64,000 nucleotides of DNA from NCBI GenBank assembly GCA_903901335.1, contig CAIUQR010000149.1:20152-84151 (forward strand). The letters are read 5' to 3'. The notes under the pieces were generated by a model. The model saw only the letters and a program-made list of their open reading frames with translations, did not search any database and was not told where the DNA came from. Every line of letters begins with the position of its first letter. Within the stretch, counting starts at the first letter, position 1. Source of the DNA: an uncultured delta proteobacterium. Lineage in GTDB: Bacteria; Desulfobacterota; Desulfobulbia; Desulfobulbales; Desulfocapsaceae. Made by a program: the position numbers and the translations under genes. Shown here piece by piece: positions 26,989 through 34,794 of this stretch.

Positions 26989-27999
26989 TCATTGACGATA
27001 GGTGAATGTATACGAGAATTTTGCCGGATCGTAAAAGTCGAGAACCGTGGTACCGATTTCCGCATAGGGATAGCCGAAGGTATTCAGAGGCTGACCGGTC
27101 TGAGGCGGATTCAAAATAATATCTCGTCCAACCGCAAGCTTGACGCGGTACTGGTCCCATCCTCCCCAGAAATATGCACGGTATTCGTTCGTCTTGACAC
27201 TGGTCAGCTCCAGATTCTGGGTCAGCATCATTTTTCGTACGTCTGCAGGGTCAACTGGAACCCAGCCGTATCCGGGCAGATAAAATTCCGCCCAGCAGTG
27301 TTGCCATTCGGTAATGTCGACCTTCGCCTCTTTTCCCTGACGAATGCCAAATATTTCCCGAGCAGGTATACCGGCAGCCCGGCACAACGAGACAAAAACG
27401 GAATGGATATCCGTGCACTTGCCGCCAGGTGCCTGGAGGAGAAGACATACATCCCCCTTGCCGCAGCCAACCGTTTTCGGATCACGATACATGTTTTCGC
27501 AGATCCAATCGTAAATGGCCCTGGCTTTAGTAAGGACGGTGGATTTATCTGCAGTAATCTTATCAGCCAGTGCCTTTACCACACCATCAATGGGTCCAAG
27601 ACGGGTGGCCTCAAGATACATGGCGAAATCCTTTGGGTCCCAGGCTGCTTCTTTAGTGGGGAAATCACGACGGACGACCTCCTGGCGTTCCACATGGAAA
27701 GAGAATTGTGCCTTACGGCTCTCGGCTCCTTTGTTCCATCGCATGTACAAAATGGGCGTGCTGTATTTCCGGTCCGAATAGACGGCAGACTCGGCGAAGT
27801 CTCCGGTAAGATTTATCTTTGTAATGATTTGGTCCCGATCCGAAAGAGGATAGGGAATCCAAAGTTGCGTATCATCGCTATTGGGTTGCTTGGAGAGGTC
27901 AAACTCCATGGTGATGGTGCCCGTTTGCGATGCGGCCAAAACAACACTCGGCGTCAGCATGACTAAGCTCGCAAAGAATACTATGAGTGCCTTTTTCAT
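26989..27999 (-). CDS. Secreted transglutaminase-like protein
   Basis: The 336-residue protein has a Sec signal peptide (MKKALIVFFASLVMLTPSVVLA) and a transglutaminase-like core. The catalytic triad is visible as Cys in GGKCTDIHSVF, His in ITEWQHCWAEF and Asp in WVPVDPADVR. Such bacterial periplasmic enzymes act as cysteine proteases or amide-cleaving enzymes rather than cross-linkers. A strong AGGAGGA ribosome site precedes the ATG. It ends 49 bases before the double-cubane operon and is transcribed in the same direction. The target is unknown. Confidence 0.9.
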   Translation of the reverse strand: MKKALIVFFASLVMLTPSVVLAASQTGTITMEFDLSKQPNSDDTQLWIPYPLSDRDQIITKINLTGDFAESAVYSDRKYSTPILYMRWNKGAESRKAQFSFHVERQEVVRRDFPTKEAAWDPKDFAMYLEATRLGPIDGVVKALADKITADKSTVLTKARAIYDWICENMYRDPKTVGCGKGDVCLLLQAPGGKCTDIHSVFVSLCRAAGIPAREIFGIRQGKEAKVDITEWQHCWAEFYLPGYGWVPVDPADVRKMMLTQNLELTSVKTNEYRAYFWGGWDQYRVKLAVGRDIILNPPQTGQPLNTFGYPYAEIGTTVLDFYDPAKFSYTFTYRQ

Positions 28000-28454
28000 T
28001 TTTCCTCCTGAGTTGGGTGATAATTAACCAGAAAATACGGTTCAAGGTTACGCTGTTTCCTCTTAAAACTCAACGGGATATTCTTGATAATAATTATGCT
28101 ACACATAGGATTTTCCTATTTACTCAGAAAAACATGCCAACAATCCTTTTCAACCGAAAATATTTTTCCATTGACGGTTTGGTTGAAATTCCTGCAATTG
28201 ACTCAAGTTTTAATATAGTAATATACTATTCTCAATATAGTTATTATGTAATATATTTCTGTTATAAATAGTCATTATACGTTTGTAAAAGTAATTACTT
28301 ACTTTTTTCATGAAATTTCATTGACTCCACAGAAAAATTATATATAGTCGTCTTAATTGTCAGGTTATAACCGACTCGATTCGACGAATACCGGCACACC
28401 CTTTTGCACTGGCCACTACAAGTAGAACAAACTTCGGAACTGGAGAGACACACA
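28000..28454. other. AT-rich divergent regulatory region before fdhA
   Basis: This 455-base region separates the divergent transglutaminase-like and formate dehydrogenase genes and is much richer in AT than its neighbours. It holds the probable fdhA promoter described separately. No convincing gene is present. A GGCAC-N6-TTGC element at 28393 looks like a sigma-54 site but has the wrong spacing by one base. Confidence 0.5.
28321..28348 (+). promoter_or_regulatory. Probable sigma-70 promoter of fdhA
   Basis: TTGACT (28321-28326) and TATAGT (28343-28348) are 16 bases apart, placing a start near 28355 and leaving a leader of about 100 bases before the ATG. Confidence 0.5.
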
Positions 28455-31154
28455 ATGGACGAATTGATTATGGTGAAAATCAACGGAATGGATGTTCATT
28501 TCCCAAAAGGAAAAACCATCCTTGAGGTCTGCAAGGATGCTGGAATTTACATCCCGACCCTCTGCTACGACGAACGACTGAAGCCCCATGGAGGCTGTCG
28601 GCTCTGTCTGGTGGAGATAAAAGGCAAGCCCGTCCCTTTAACCTCCTGTACAACGCCGGGTGAGGCCGGAATGGAGATCTCGACGGAGAGTCCGAAACTG
28701 ACCCGATTGAGAAAGACCATCCTCGAACTCCTTCTTTCCAACCATCCTAATGACTGTATGGTCTGTGAGGCCTCCGGAGACTGCAGCCTCCGGGAGATGG
28801 CCTATCTCTACGGAGCCAGCCTTGATCGGTTCCAGGGCGAGAAGTGGAACCTGCCAATACGAGAGGATAACCCGTTTATCACTTTTGAACCTAACAAGTG
28901 CATCGCCTGCGGCCGCTGTACTCGGATCTGTAACGAGGTGGTTATGGCCGGAACCATCGATCTGGTCAACCGAGGCTTTAATGCCATACCGGAAACGGCC
29001 TTCGCCAAACCCAGAAGCCTGAAAAACTGCGAGTTCTGCGGTCAATGCGTCTCCACCTGCCCGACAGGCGCCTTGACCGACAAAAAAGGCCGGGGCAAGG
29101 GCCGTGCAGGCGATATCAAAAAAGTAAAGACAACATGTACTTACTGCGGGACAGGCTGTAATTTTTTCCTGAATGTCAGAAACGACAGGGTGGTCCGGGT
29201 CACCTCGGACTTTGAGGCCCCGGTAAACAAGGGGAACCTCTGCATCAAGGGACGGTACGGCTATGACTTCATCCACAGTGATGAACGTATCAAGACCCCG
29301 CTGATCCGGGAAGGTGAAGGCTTCCGGGAGGCCTCTTGGGATGAGGCACTGTCTCTGGTCGCCGGCCGCTTCAACGCTATCATCAAAGAACACGGACCCG
29401 ACAAGGTCGGCGGTTTCTCCTCGTCCCGGTGTTCCAACGAAGAAAACTACCTCCTGGCCAAATGGGTGCGCTGCGCGGTCGGCTCCAACAATGTCGATAA
29501 TTGCGCCCGTGTCTGTCACGCCCCAACCGTAGCTGGTCTGGCCCAAAGCTTTGGCGCCGGTGCGGCAACCAACTCTCTGGAACAGATGTCGGACATCGAT
29601 ACCATTTTTATCATCGGTTCCAACACCACGGAGGCCCATCCCATCGTCTCCCTCTATCTGAAGAAGGCGATCAGTAAGGGCGCCAAGGTGGTGGTCGCCG
29701 ACCCGAGAAAGATCTGGCTGGCCCAGCGGGCCGATGTCTGGCTCAACATGAAACCGGGCAGCAACATCGCCCTGATCAACGGGATAATCCATGTTATCCT
29801 GAAAAACGGCTGGGAAAGCAAGGAGTTCATCAAAACACGGACGGAGGGATTCGCTGAACTGAAGGCCAAGGTCGAGGAGTATGACCTGGATCGTGTCGAG
29901 AAACTGACCGGGGTCTCCAGAGACAAGATCATCGAGGCGGCACGCCTGTACTCGCAAGCGGAAAAATCAATGATCGTCTACGGCCTCGGGATAACCGAAC
30001 ACCTGACCGGTACCGAAAACTCCATGGCCACGGCTAACCTGGCCCTGGTCTGCGGCCAAGTTGGACGGCCCTCCACCGGCATCATGGCCCTGCGTGGTCA
30101 GAATAACGTCCAGGGGGCCTCCGACCTCGGTCCGCTGCCCGCCACCCTGCCCGGCTACCAATCGGTCACCGATCCCAAGTGCCGGGAAAAGTTCGGAAAG
30201 GCCTGGGGGGTTACCATCAAGGACAAGCCGGGCCTGAAGTCAGTCGAGATGCTTGACGAATGCGCCAAGGGCAATTTCAAGGCCCTGTACATCCTCGGAG
30301 AAGACCCGGCGCATACCGATCCGGATCTTCACCATATCCGCAAGGCTTTGGATAAAATCGACTTCCTGGTCGTTCAGGATATATTTCCCACGGAGACAAC
30401 CAAATACGCCCATGTAATCCTGCCAGGTGCCAGTTTTGCCGAAAAGGACGGGACCTTCACCAATGGCGAACGCCGGGTCCAGCGCATCCGCAAAGCGGTG
30501 GGCCCGGTCGCAGGCCTTGCCGACTGGGAGGTCCTCTGCAAGGTGTCGACCCTGATGGGCTATCCGATGCCTTACACCCATCCGTCCCAGATCATGGACG
30601 AGATCGCCACCTTAGTTCCAGCCTATGGCGGCATCAGCTATAAGCGGATCGAAAAAAAGGGGATCCAATGGCCCTGCCCGACTAAGGATCACCCGGGGAC
30701 CACGACCCTCTACACTGAAACTTTTGCCCGTCCAAGCGGCCTGGCCCTGTTTATGGTCCTCGACCATGTGGGCTCGGGAGAGGTCCCGGACGAGACCTAT
30801 CCTCTGGTCCTCATCACCGGCCGTGTTCGCGAGCACTACAACAACGGTTCCCAGACCAGGCATGCCGTGGGCATCATCGACCTTGTCCCGGAAGAGCTGG
30901 TGGAGATCAGCCCGGAAGACGCACAGTCTCTCGGGATCAAGAACCTGGATTGGGTTAAGGTTTTATCTCGCAGAGGTGAAATCAAGGTCCGGGCCAAGGT
31001 CACCAAACGCTCCCAGACCGGCAACGTCTTTATGAGCTTCCATCATCAGAGCACATTGACCAACGTTCTGACCTCGGGGCACCGGTGCCGGATCTCCGGC
31101 ACACCGGAGTATAAGTCCTGCGCGGTACGGATCGAGCAGCTGTCGCAGGAATAG
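28455..31154 (+). CDS. fdhA: NAD-linked formate dehydrogenase catalytic subunit, Cys form
   Basis: The 899-residue protein begins with a NuoG-like electron domain: [2Fe-2S] cysteines in PTLCYDERLKPHGGCRLCLVE, a Cys-rich segment NDCMVCEASGDCS, then two [4Fe-4S] sites CIACGRCTRIC and CEFCGQCVSTCP. The molybdopterin part starts with CTYCGTGCNF. The active-site segment NVDNCARVCHAPTVAGL carries Cys354 (TGT at 29514) where many homologues use selenocysteine encoded by TGA. It oxidises formate to CO2 (or reduces CO2) and passes electrons to a diaphorase. Matching NuoE/NuoF-type subunits are encoded at 34.8-37.0 kb and an MvhD-like subunit follows directly. The start has GGAGA 9 bases upstream. Predicted cytoplasmic: no Tat signal. 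Confidence 0.95.
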   Translation: MDELIMVKINGMDVHFPKGKTILEVCKDAGIYIPTLCYDERLKPHGGCRLCLVEIKGKPVPLTSCTTPGEAGMEISTESPKLTRLRKTILELLLSNHPNDCMVCEASGDCSLREMAYLYGASLDRFQGEKWNLPIREDNPFITFEPNKCIACGRCTRICNEVVMAGTIDLVNRGFNAIPETAFAKPRSLKNCEFCGQCVSTCPTGALTDKKGRGKGRAGDIKKVKTTCTYCGTGCNFFLNVRNDRVVRVTSDFEAPVNKGNLCIKGRYGYDFIHSDERIKTPLIREGEGFREASWDEALSLVAGRFNAIIKEHGPDKVGGFSSSRCSNEENYLLAKWVRCAVGSNNVDNCARVCHAPTVAGLAQSFGAGAATNSLEQMSDIDTIFIIGSNTTEAHPIVSLYLKKAISKGAKVVVADPRKIWLAQRADVWLNMKPGSNIALINGIIHVILKNGWESKEFIKTRTEGFAELKAKVEEYDLDRVEKLTGVSRDKIIEAARLYSQAEKSMIVYGLGITEHLTGTENSMATANLALVCGQVGRPSTGIMALRGQNNVQGASDLGPLPATLPGYQSVTDPKCREKFGKAWGVTIKDKPGLKSVEMLDECAKGNFKALYILGEDPAHTDPDLHHIRKALDKIDFLVVQDIFPTETTKYAHVILPGASFAEKDGTFTNGERRVQRIRKAVGPVAGLADWEVLCKVSTLMGYPMPYTHPSQIMDEIATLVPAYGGISYKRIEKKGIQWPCPTKDHPGTTTLYTETFARPSGLALFMVLDHVGSGEVPDETYPLVLITGRVREHYNNGSQTRHAVGIIDLVPEELVEISPEDAQSLGIKNLDWVKVLSRRGEIKVRAKVTKRSQTGNVFMSFHHQSTLTNVLTSGHRCRISGTPEYKSCAVRIEQLSQE

Positions 31155-31156
31155 AG

Positions 31157-31198
31157 AGTGGAGTAATCCTGCTTATGTTTCGGATTATTCCACTTTAT
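31157..31198 (+). terminator. Hairpin directly after fdhA
   Basis: GTGGAGTAATCC (31158-31169) pairs with GGATTATTCCAC (31182-31193) with one G-U pair, three bases after the fdhA stop. A short T/A tract follows (TTTATAAT). It may be a weak terminator or an mRNA stabiliser that lowers expression of the next gene relative to fdhA. Confidence 0.5.
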
Positions 31199-31318
31199 AA
31201 TATTGGATTTATCGATTATATAAATTGGAATAGTCGATATAAAGGATCTATTTGCGCGATGCAGACAACCCGTTTCTCTTCCGTCCAACCCATCCGGATA
31301 GCAAAGAGGAGTCCAGCC

Positions 31319-31762
31319 ATGAGCGACCTTACGACCAATGTTATCCTTTTCACCTGTCAGTGGTGCTCCTATGCCGCGGCCGATTTGGCCGGGTCGGAGC
31401 GACGGCGCTATCCTGCAAACACCAGCATACTCCGATTGCCCTGTACGGGGAGAGTGGAGGAACCCCACCTGCTGAAGGCCTTTGAAAACGGGGCGGACGG
31501 GGTGATGGTTGCCGGTTGCCTGGAGGGAAATTGTCATTATCAGACCGGTAATTTCCGGGCCCGAGCCAGGGTAAAACGGGTAGCCGGAATTTTAGACAGC
31601 ATTGGTTTAAACGGCAGACGGGTGCGGATGTACAACCTGAGTGCCGGTCAAGGAGCAAATTTCGCCGCCTTTGTTACGGAATTTGTCGAGTTGATAGATA
31701 ATCTTGGACGGTCGCCGATAAATCTAGCCCGGACAAACGCCCTCGAACATCAAGCTGCCTGA
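31319..31762 (+). CDS. MvhD/FlpD-like electron-transfer subunit
   Basis: The 147-residue protein matches the MvhD (methyl-viologen hydrogenase delta) family: FTCQWCSYAAADLAG near the N-terminus, LPCTGRVEEPHLLKAF and VAGCLEGNCHY, which hold the conserved cysteines of a [2Fe-2S] site. MvhD links hydrogenases or formate dehydrogenases to heterodisulfide-reductase-like or bifurcating partners. The ATG at 31319 has AGAGGAG 8 bases upstream; the longer frame upstream is not conserved. It lies 165 bases after fdhA and 56 bases before the unusual tRNA. It suggests that electrons from formate can go to an Hdr-like complex encoded elsewhere. Confidence 0.9.
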   Translation: MSDLTTNVILFTCQWCSYAAADLAGSERRRYPANTSILRLPCTGRVEEPHLLKAFENGADGVMVAGCLEGNCHYQTGNFRARARVKRVAGILDSIGLNGRRVRMYNLSAGQGANFAAFVTEFVELIDNLGRSPINLARTNALEHQAA

Positions 31763-31818
31763 CAAGAAAGATTTCCAAGAAGGAGTACTACACACTTTCT
31801 GGCCGTATATGGTGCGAC

Positions 31819-31912
31819 GGCTGGATTAGGGAGCCGGTGCTCCCCGCGGACTGCAAACCCGTTGAGGAATTTAAAAACTTCCTGTTCAGTTCAACTCTGA
31901 ATCCAGCCTCCA
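31819..31912 (+). tRNA. tRNA-Cys(GCA) with tRNA-Sec-like body (8/4 structure), CCA encoded
   Basis: The acceptor stem is 8 bp, GGCTGGAT (31819-31826) with ATCCAGCC (31901-31908), and the T stem is 4 bp (TCAG/CTGA) around a TTCAACT loop, the 8/4 form. The D stem is 6 bp with a tetraloop, GGGAGC-CGGT-GCTCCC (31829-31844), as in bacterial tRNA-Sec. The anticodon loop CTGCAAA (31851-31857) gives anticodon GCA, and its closing pair is an A-C mismatch. A long variable arm has the stem AGGAA/TTCCT (31865-31869, 31879-31883). The discriminator is T (31909) followed by encoded CCA. U73 and GCA are the main CysRS identity elements, so it should carry Cys. Established work on novel cloverleaf tRNAs described an extra 8/4 cysteine tRNA mimicking tRNA-Sec in deltaproteobacteria; this gene fits that description. 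Confidence 0.88.
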
Positions 31913-32004
31913 TTCGCCGTGCTATTGTTTTTAAAATGTCTGGGGCAGGTGCAGATAAAACAAAGTGTTTACCTCAGGTACGGCTGTAAACAAAACATGG
32001 CAGA

Positions 32005-32033
32005 TTGACTTCTTTCTGATGGTACATTATTTT
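32005..32033 (+). promoter_or_regulatory. Probable promoter of the HesB-like gene
   Basis: TTGACT (32005-32010) and TATTTT (32028-32033) are 17 bases apart, about 78 bases before the start codon at 32111. Confidence 0.4.
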
Positions 32034-32110
32034 TTAAATGTCAGTATGCTTTTTATATTTAAACCAACAGCTCTAAATTACTTGAAAAGCTCAAATGTAA
32101 GGAGAAGTTT

Positions 32111-32446
32111 ATGTCTGATTTTAATGTAACAGATTTAGCGGTATCAAAGCTGAAGGAATATATGGCGCAGAATAATATTGATTCCGCCCTCCGTGTGGCC
32201 CTTATGCAGGGTGGCTGCTCCGGTCCTTCTCTGGGACTGGCTCTGGACGAGCCGAAGGACAACGATACGGTTTTCGAAAACAACAGCCTCAAGTTTCTTA
32301 TAGAAAAAGACCTCTTGGAGACCTGCGGTTCCATCAAGGTGGAATATCACGATGCCGGCCCACGGTCTGGATTCGGTATAACCTCGGCCAAACCACTCGG
32401 CGGTGGAGGCTGCGGCGGCTCCTGTAGTTCCGGCAGTTGCGGTTGA
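32111..32446 (+). CDS. HesB/IscA-like protein, Cys form of a family with selenoprotein members
   Basis: The 111-residue protein belongs to the HesB/IscA (Fe-S biogenesis) fold: VALMQGGCSGPSLGLALDE holds the first conserved Cys, and the C-terminus is a Gly/Cys tail GGGGCGGSCSSGSCG in place of the usual CGCGxSF. A HesB-like subgroup in Sec-using anaerobes is known to contain selenocysteine; here every position is Cys. AAGGAG precedes the ATG by 7 bases. It lies 198 bases downstream of the tRNA-Sec-like tRNA and next to the Cys-type formate dehydrogenase. Its partner and substrate are unknown; a role in cluster or selenium/sulfur handling is inferred. Confidence 0.82.
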   Translation: MSDFNVTDLAVSKLKEYMAQNNIDSALRVALMQGGCSGPSLGLALDEPKDNDTVFENNSLKFLIEKDLLETCGSIKVEYHDAGPRSGFGITSAKPLGGGGCGGSCSSGSCG

Positions 32447-32523
32447 TCTTCAGCTCATTCTTAGAGTCAGCAATTGATGGTCACCTTGAACGTTGGCTCT
32501 CTTTATGATAGCTGATACCTTAT

Positions 32524-32545
32524 TGGGCCTCTTTTTGGAGGCCCA
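32524..32545 (+). terminator. Hairpin downstream of the HesB-like gene
   Basis: TGGGCCTC (32524-32531) pairs perfectly with GAGGCCCA (32538-32545) around a TTTTTG loop, 78 bases after the stop. The T tract is in the loop rather than after the stem, so termination strength is doubtful. Confidence 0.45.
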
Positions 32546-32677
32546 TATTCAAAATTTGACAGAGGTTGATAAGCACGGAGTCGTAATCCGGGAGAGTGAG
32601 ACAGTCGTGTCTTTACCCTCGACAAGAACGATGCCCAACGAATTTCTCCACTGACCCGTCAATTGCGGGAGAGGCAA

Positions 32678-34537
32678 TCATCCTGCCCCGGATAATCGAT
32701 CCTGATCAAGGGCTTCCCGGACGGATGCGGCCAGTTCCTGTAGAACGAAGGGCTTCGACAGTATCTTGCGTATCCCGATAGTCGCCGCCTTTTCCCTGGC
32801 ATTCTCATTGGAAAAGCCGGTACACAGGATAATCGGAATATCCTGCCTGATCCGCAGCACCTCGGCAGCCAGTTCCATTCCGGTCATGCCCGGCATCGTC
32901 TGATCGGTAATGAGCAGTTGGAACCGGTCCGGGTGTGTCCGGAAAAGCTCCAGCGCCTCTAAACTCCGCGGCACAGGAACAACGTCATAGCCGAGAGTGC
33001 GGAGCATCTCGGAAGCAACCGCAACCACAAGCTCTTCGTCATCGACCAGAAGGATCCGTTCATTGCCGGCAGGCAAGGCGTCAAGCTGCCTTTCGGGATA
33101 CTCCTCCTCCCCCTCAATCCTCGGGAAGAAGATCTCAAAGGTGCTGCCCTTCCCCAACTCGCTCCGGACAACAATCTTCCCGCCATGACTCTTGACGATC
33201 CCATGGACCACCGACAATCCGACGCCAGCCCCTTCACCTGGTCCCTTGGTCGTGAAAAAAGGCTCAAATATCCGCTCGCGTATGCCCCGGTCCATCCCTT
33301 CGCCCGTATCGCTCACGGTCAGACGCAGATACGATCCCGGTTGCAGGTCGGGATGCTCATGGGCGTGCTCTATTTCTACCCCTTTGAGGCTGATCCCCAA
33401 AATCCCGCCTGACCGGCGCATCGAATAGGCGGCATTGGTGCACAGGTTGACGATAATCTGATGGATCTGTGTAAAATCGCCGTGAATCAGCGCCTGTGCC
33501 GCCTCAAAATCAGTCTGGATGGTAATAGTAGTCGGCAGCGTCGCTCTCAGCATCTGGAGGGCATCTTCGACCACTGGACCGATGCTCAGAGGTCTCCGCC
33601 GTTGCCCCCCCTGGCTGCTGAACGTGAGGATCTGTTTGACCAGATCCCGGGCCCGGCTGCATGCGGCCAAGGCCTGTTCCATCCGGATGGAGGTACGGCT
33701 GCCGGTCTTGGCCCCCAGATATTCCATCTCGATCAAGCCCATCACAGCTGCCAGGATATTGTTAAAATCATGAGCAATCCCACCAGCCAGAGTTCCAAGG
33801 GCATCCATTTTCTGTGCCCGCTCCAGTTCCTTTTCAAGTTTCCGAAAACGGCTCATATTACGACCCACCGCCACCCAGTGGGTTAAAGTGCCCGAAGCAT
33901 CCCGGATCGGAGAAATTGTCCCCTCAATTTCAAAATCAACACCATTTTTCCCCTTATTGATAATAATCCCCATCCAGACCTCACCGTGGTCAAGGGTCTC
34001 CTTCATCATCTTGAAAAAGGCCTGGCCATGCTGATCGCTTCTGAGATAACGGAGGGGCTTCCCCTTCAGTTCTTCACAGGTAAAGCCACAGGATCGTTCA
34101 AAGGCAGGATTAATATAGATGATAATTCGATTGCTGTCCGCGATCAGGACATTGTCTTCGGTTTGCTCAATGACAGTGCTGAGCAGAGTCTGTTCCTCGA
34201 TCCTCTGTTCAAGACCGGCCAGCATGATCTTGAGCTCCCCTTCCACCCGTTGACGCAGATCCTTCTCGCTTTCGAGAGCACGGCCTTTTTCGTCCAGATC
34301 CTTCTTGATCGTGAGGGCCTCTTTGCCGATATGAAGATAAACGGCAAGGCACCCGAGGAAAATCATGACCATCCCCTCCCCGACCAGGAGCCAGTGCGAA
34401 AGGTCGGCCTCAGGCGCAAACCAGGGAATCGTGCGAATGATGACGAGGGAGATGATAAGATCGACCAACAAGACGATGAAAACGATATAAAGAAGTGGTC
34501 GCAATCGTATATGAAAAAATTCTTCTCCCGCCAACAT
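32678..34537 (-). CDS. Membrane PAS histidine kinase with C-terminal receiver
   Basis: The protein of about 619 residues has two membrane segments near the N-terminus (LLYIVFIVLLVDLIISLVII and GMVMIFLGCLAVYLHI), a coiled coil, a PAS domain (TEDNVLIADSNRIIIYINPA), then HisKA with LGTLAGGIAHDFNNIL, an HATPase domain (DTGEGMD, GAGVGLSVVHG) and a receiver with LLITDQTMPGMTG. The start at 34537 follows a purine-rich GGGAGGGG; the TTG at 34579 is less likely. It is transcribed toward the HesB-like gene and separated from the nuoF-like operon by a strong terminator, so it is its own unit. The signal is unknown. Confidence 0.92.
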   Translation of the reverse strand: MLAGEEFFHIRLRPLLYIVFIVLLVDLIISLVIIRTIPWFAPEADLSHWLLVGEGMVMIFLGCLAVYLHIGKEALTIKKDLDEKGRALESEKDLRQRVEGELKIMLAGLEQRIEEQTLLSTVIEQTEDNVLIADSNRIIIYINPAFERSCGFTCEELKGKPLRYLRSDQHGQAFFKMMKETLDHGEVWMGIIINKGKNGVDFEIEGTISPIRDASGTLTHWVAVGRNMSRFRKLEKELERAQKMDALGTLAGGIAHDFNNILAAVMGLIEMEYLGAKTGSRTSIRMEQALAACSRARDLVKQILTFSSQGGQRRRPLSIGPVVEDALQMLRATLPTTITIQTDFEAAQALIHGDFTQIHQIIVNLCTNAAYSMRRSGGILGISLKGVEIEHAHEHPDLQPGSYLRLTVSDTGEGMDRGIRERIFEPFFTTKGPGEGAGVGLSVVHGIVKSHGGKIVVRSELGKGSTFEIFFPRIEGEEEYPERQLDALPAGNERILLVDDEELVVAVASEMLRTLGYDVVPVPRSLEALELFRTHPDRFQLLITDQTMPGMTGMELAAEVLRIRQDIPIILCTGFSNENAREKAATIGIRKILSKPFVLQELAASVREALDQDRLSGAG

Positions 34538-34695
34538 GCCCCTCCCTTGAATGAACCTGTGAGTCCGGCAACCCGACAATAATGAGATCCTCTTCTTTCA
34601 GGATACACAAATACAGTCAAAGCGCAATTTTTTTACACCTCTCCATTTTCACTGGACGAAAGACACGGTGCTGCGCAGGAATCATCTGGATTTCG

Positions 34696-34747
34696 AAAAA
34701 AAAGAGGGCATCCCAGTCATTTACTACACATTGACCGCGATACCCTC
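34696..34747 (-). terminator. Rho-independent terminator of the nuoEF-like operon
   Basis: On the reverse strand GAGGGTATC pairs with GATGCCCTC with one mismatch, an inner GGTCA/TGACT extends the stem, and eight T residues follow (34703-34696). It lies about 50 bases after the nuoF-like stop. Confidence 0.75.
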
Positions 34748-34794
34748 TTGCTCTACAGATCCGTCAGATGACAGGTTCTGTTATTTTAATCCCG

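Noticed and set aside
28393..28408. Sigma-54-like GGCAC...TTGC element upstream of fdhA
   Set aside because: The spacing between GG and GC is 11 bases instead of the strict 10, and a good sigma-70 promoter lies nearby.
29514..29516. Selenocysteine at the formate dehydrogenase active site
   Set aside because: The codon is TGT (Cys), not TGA.
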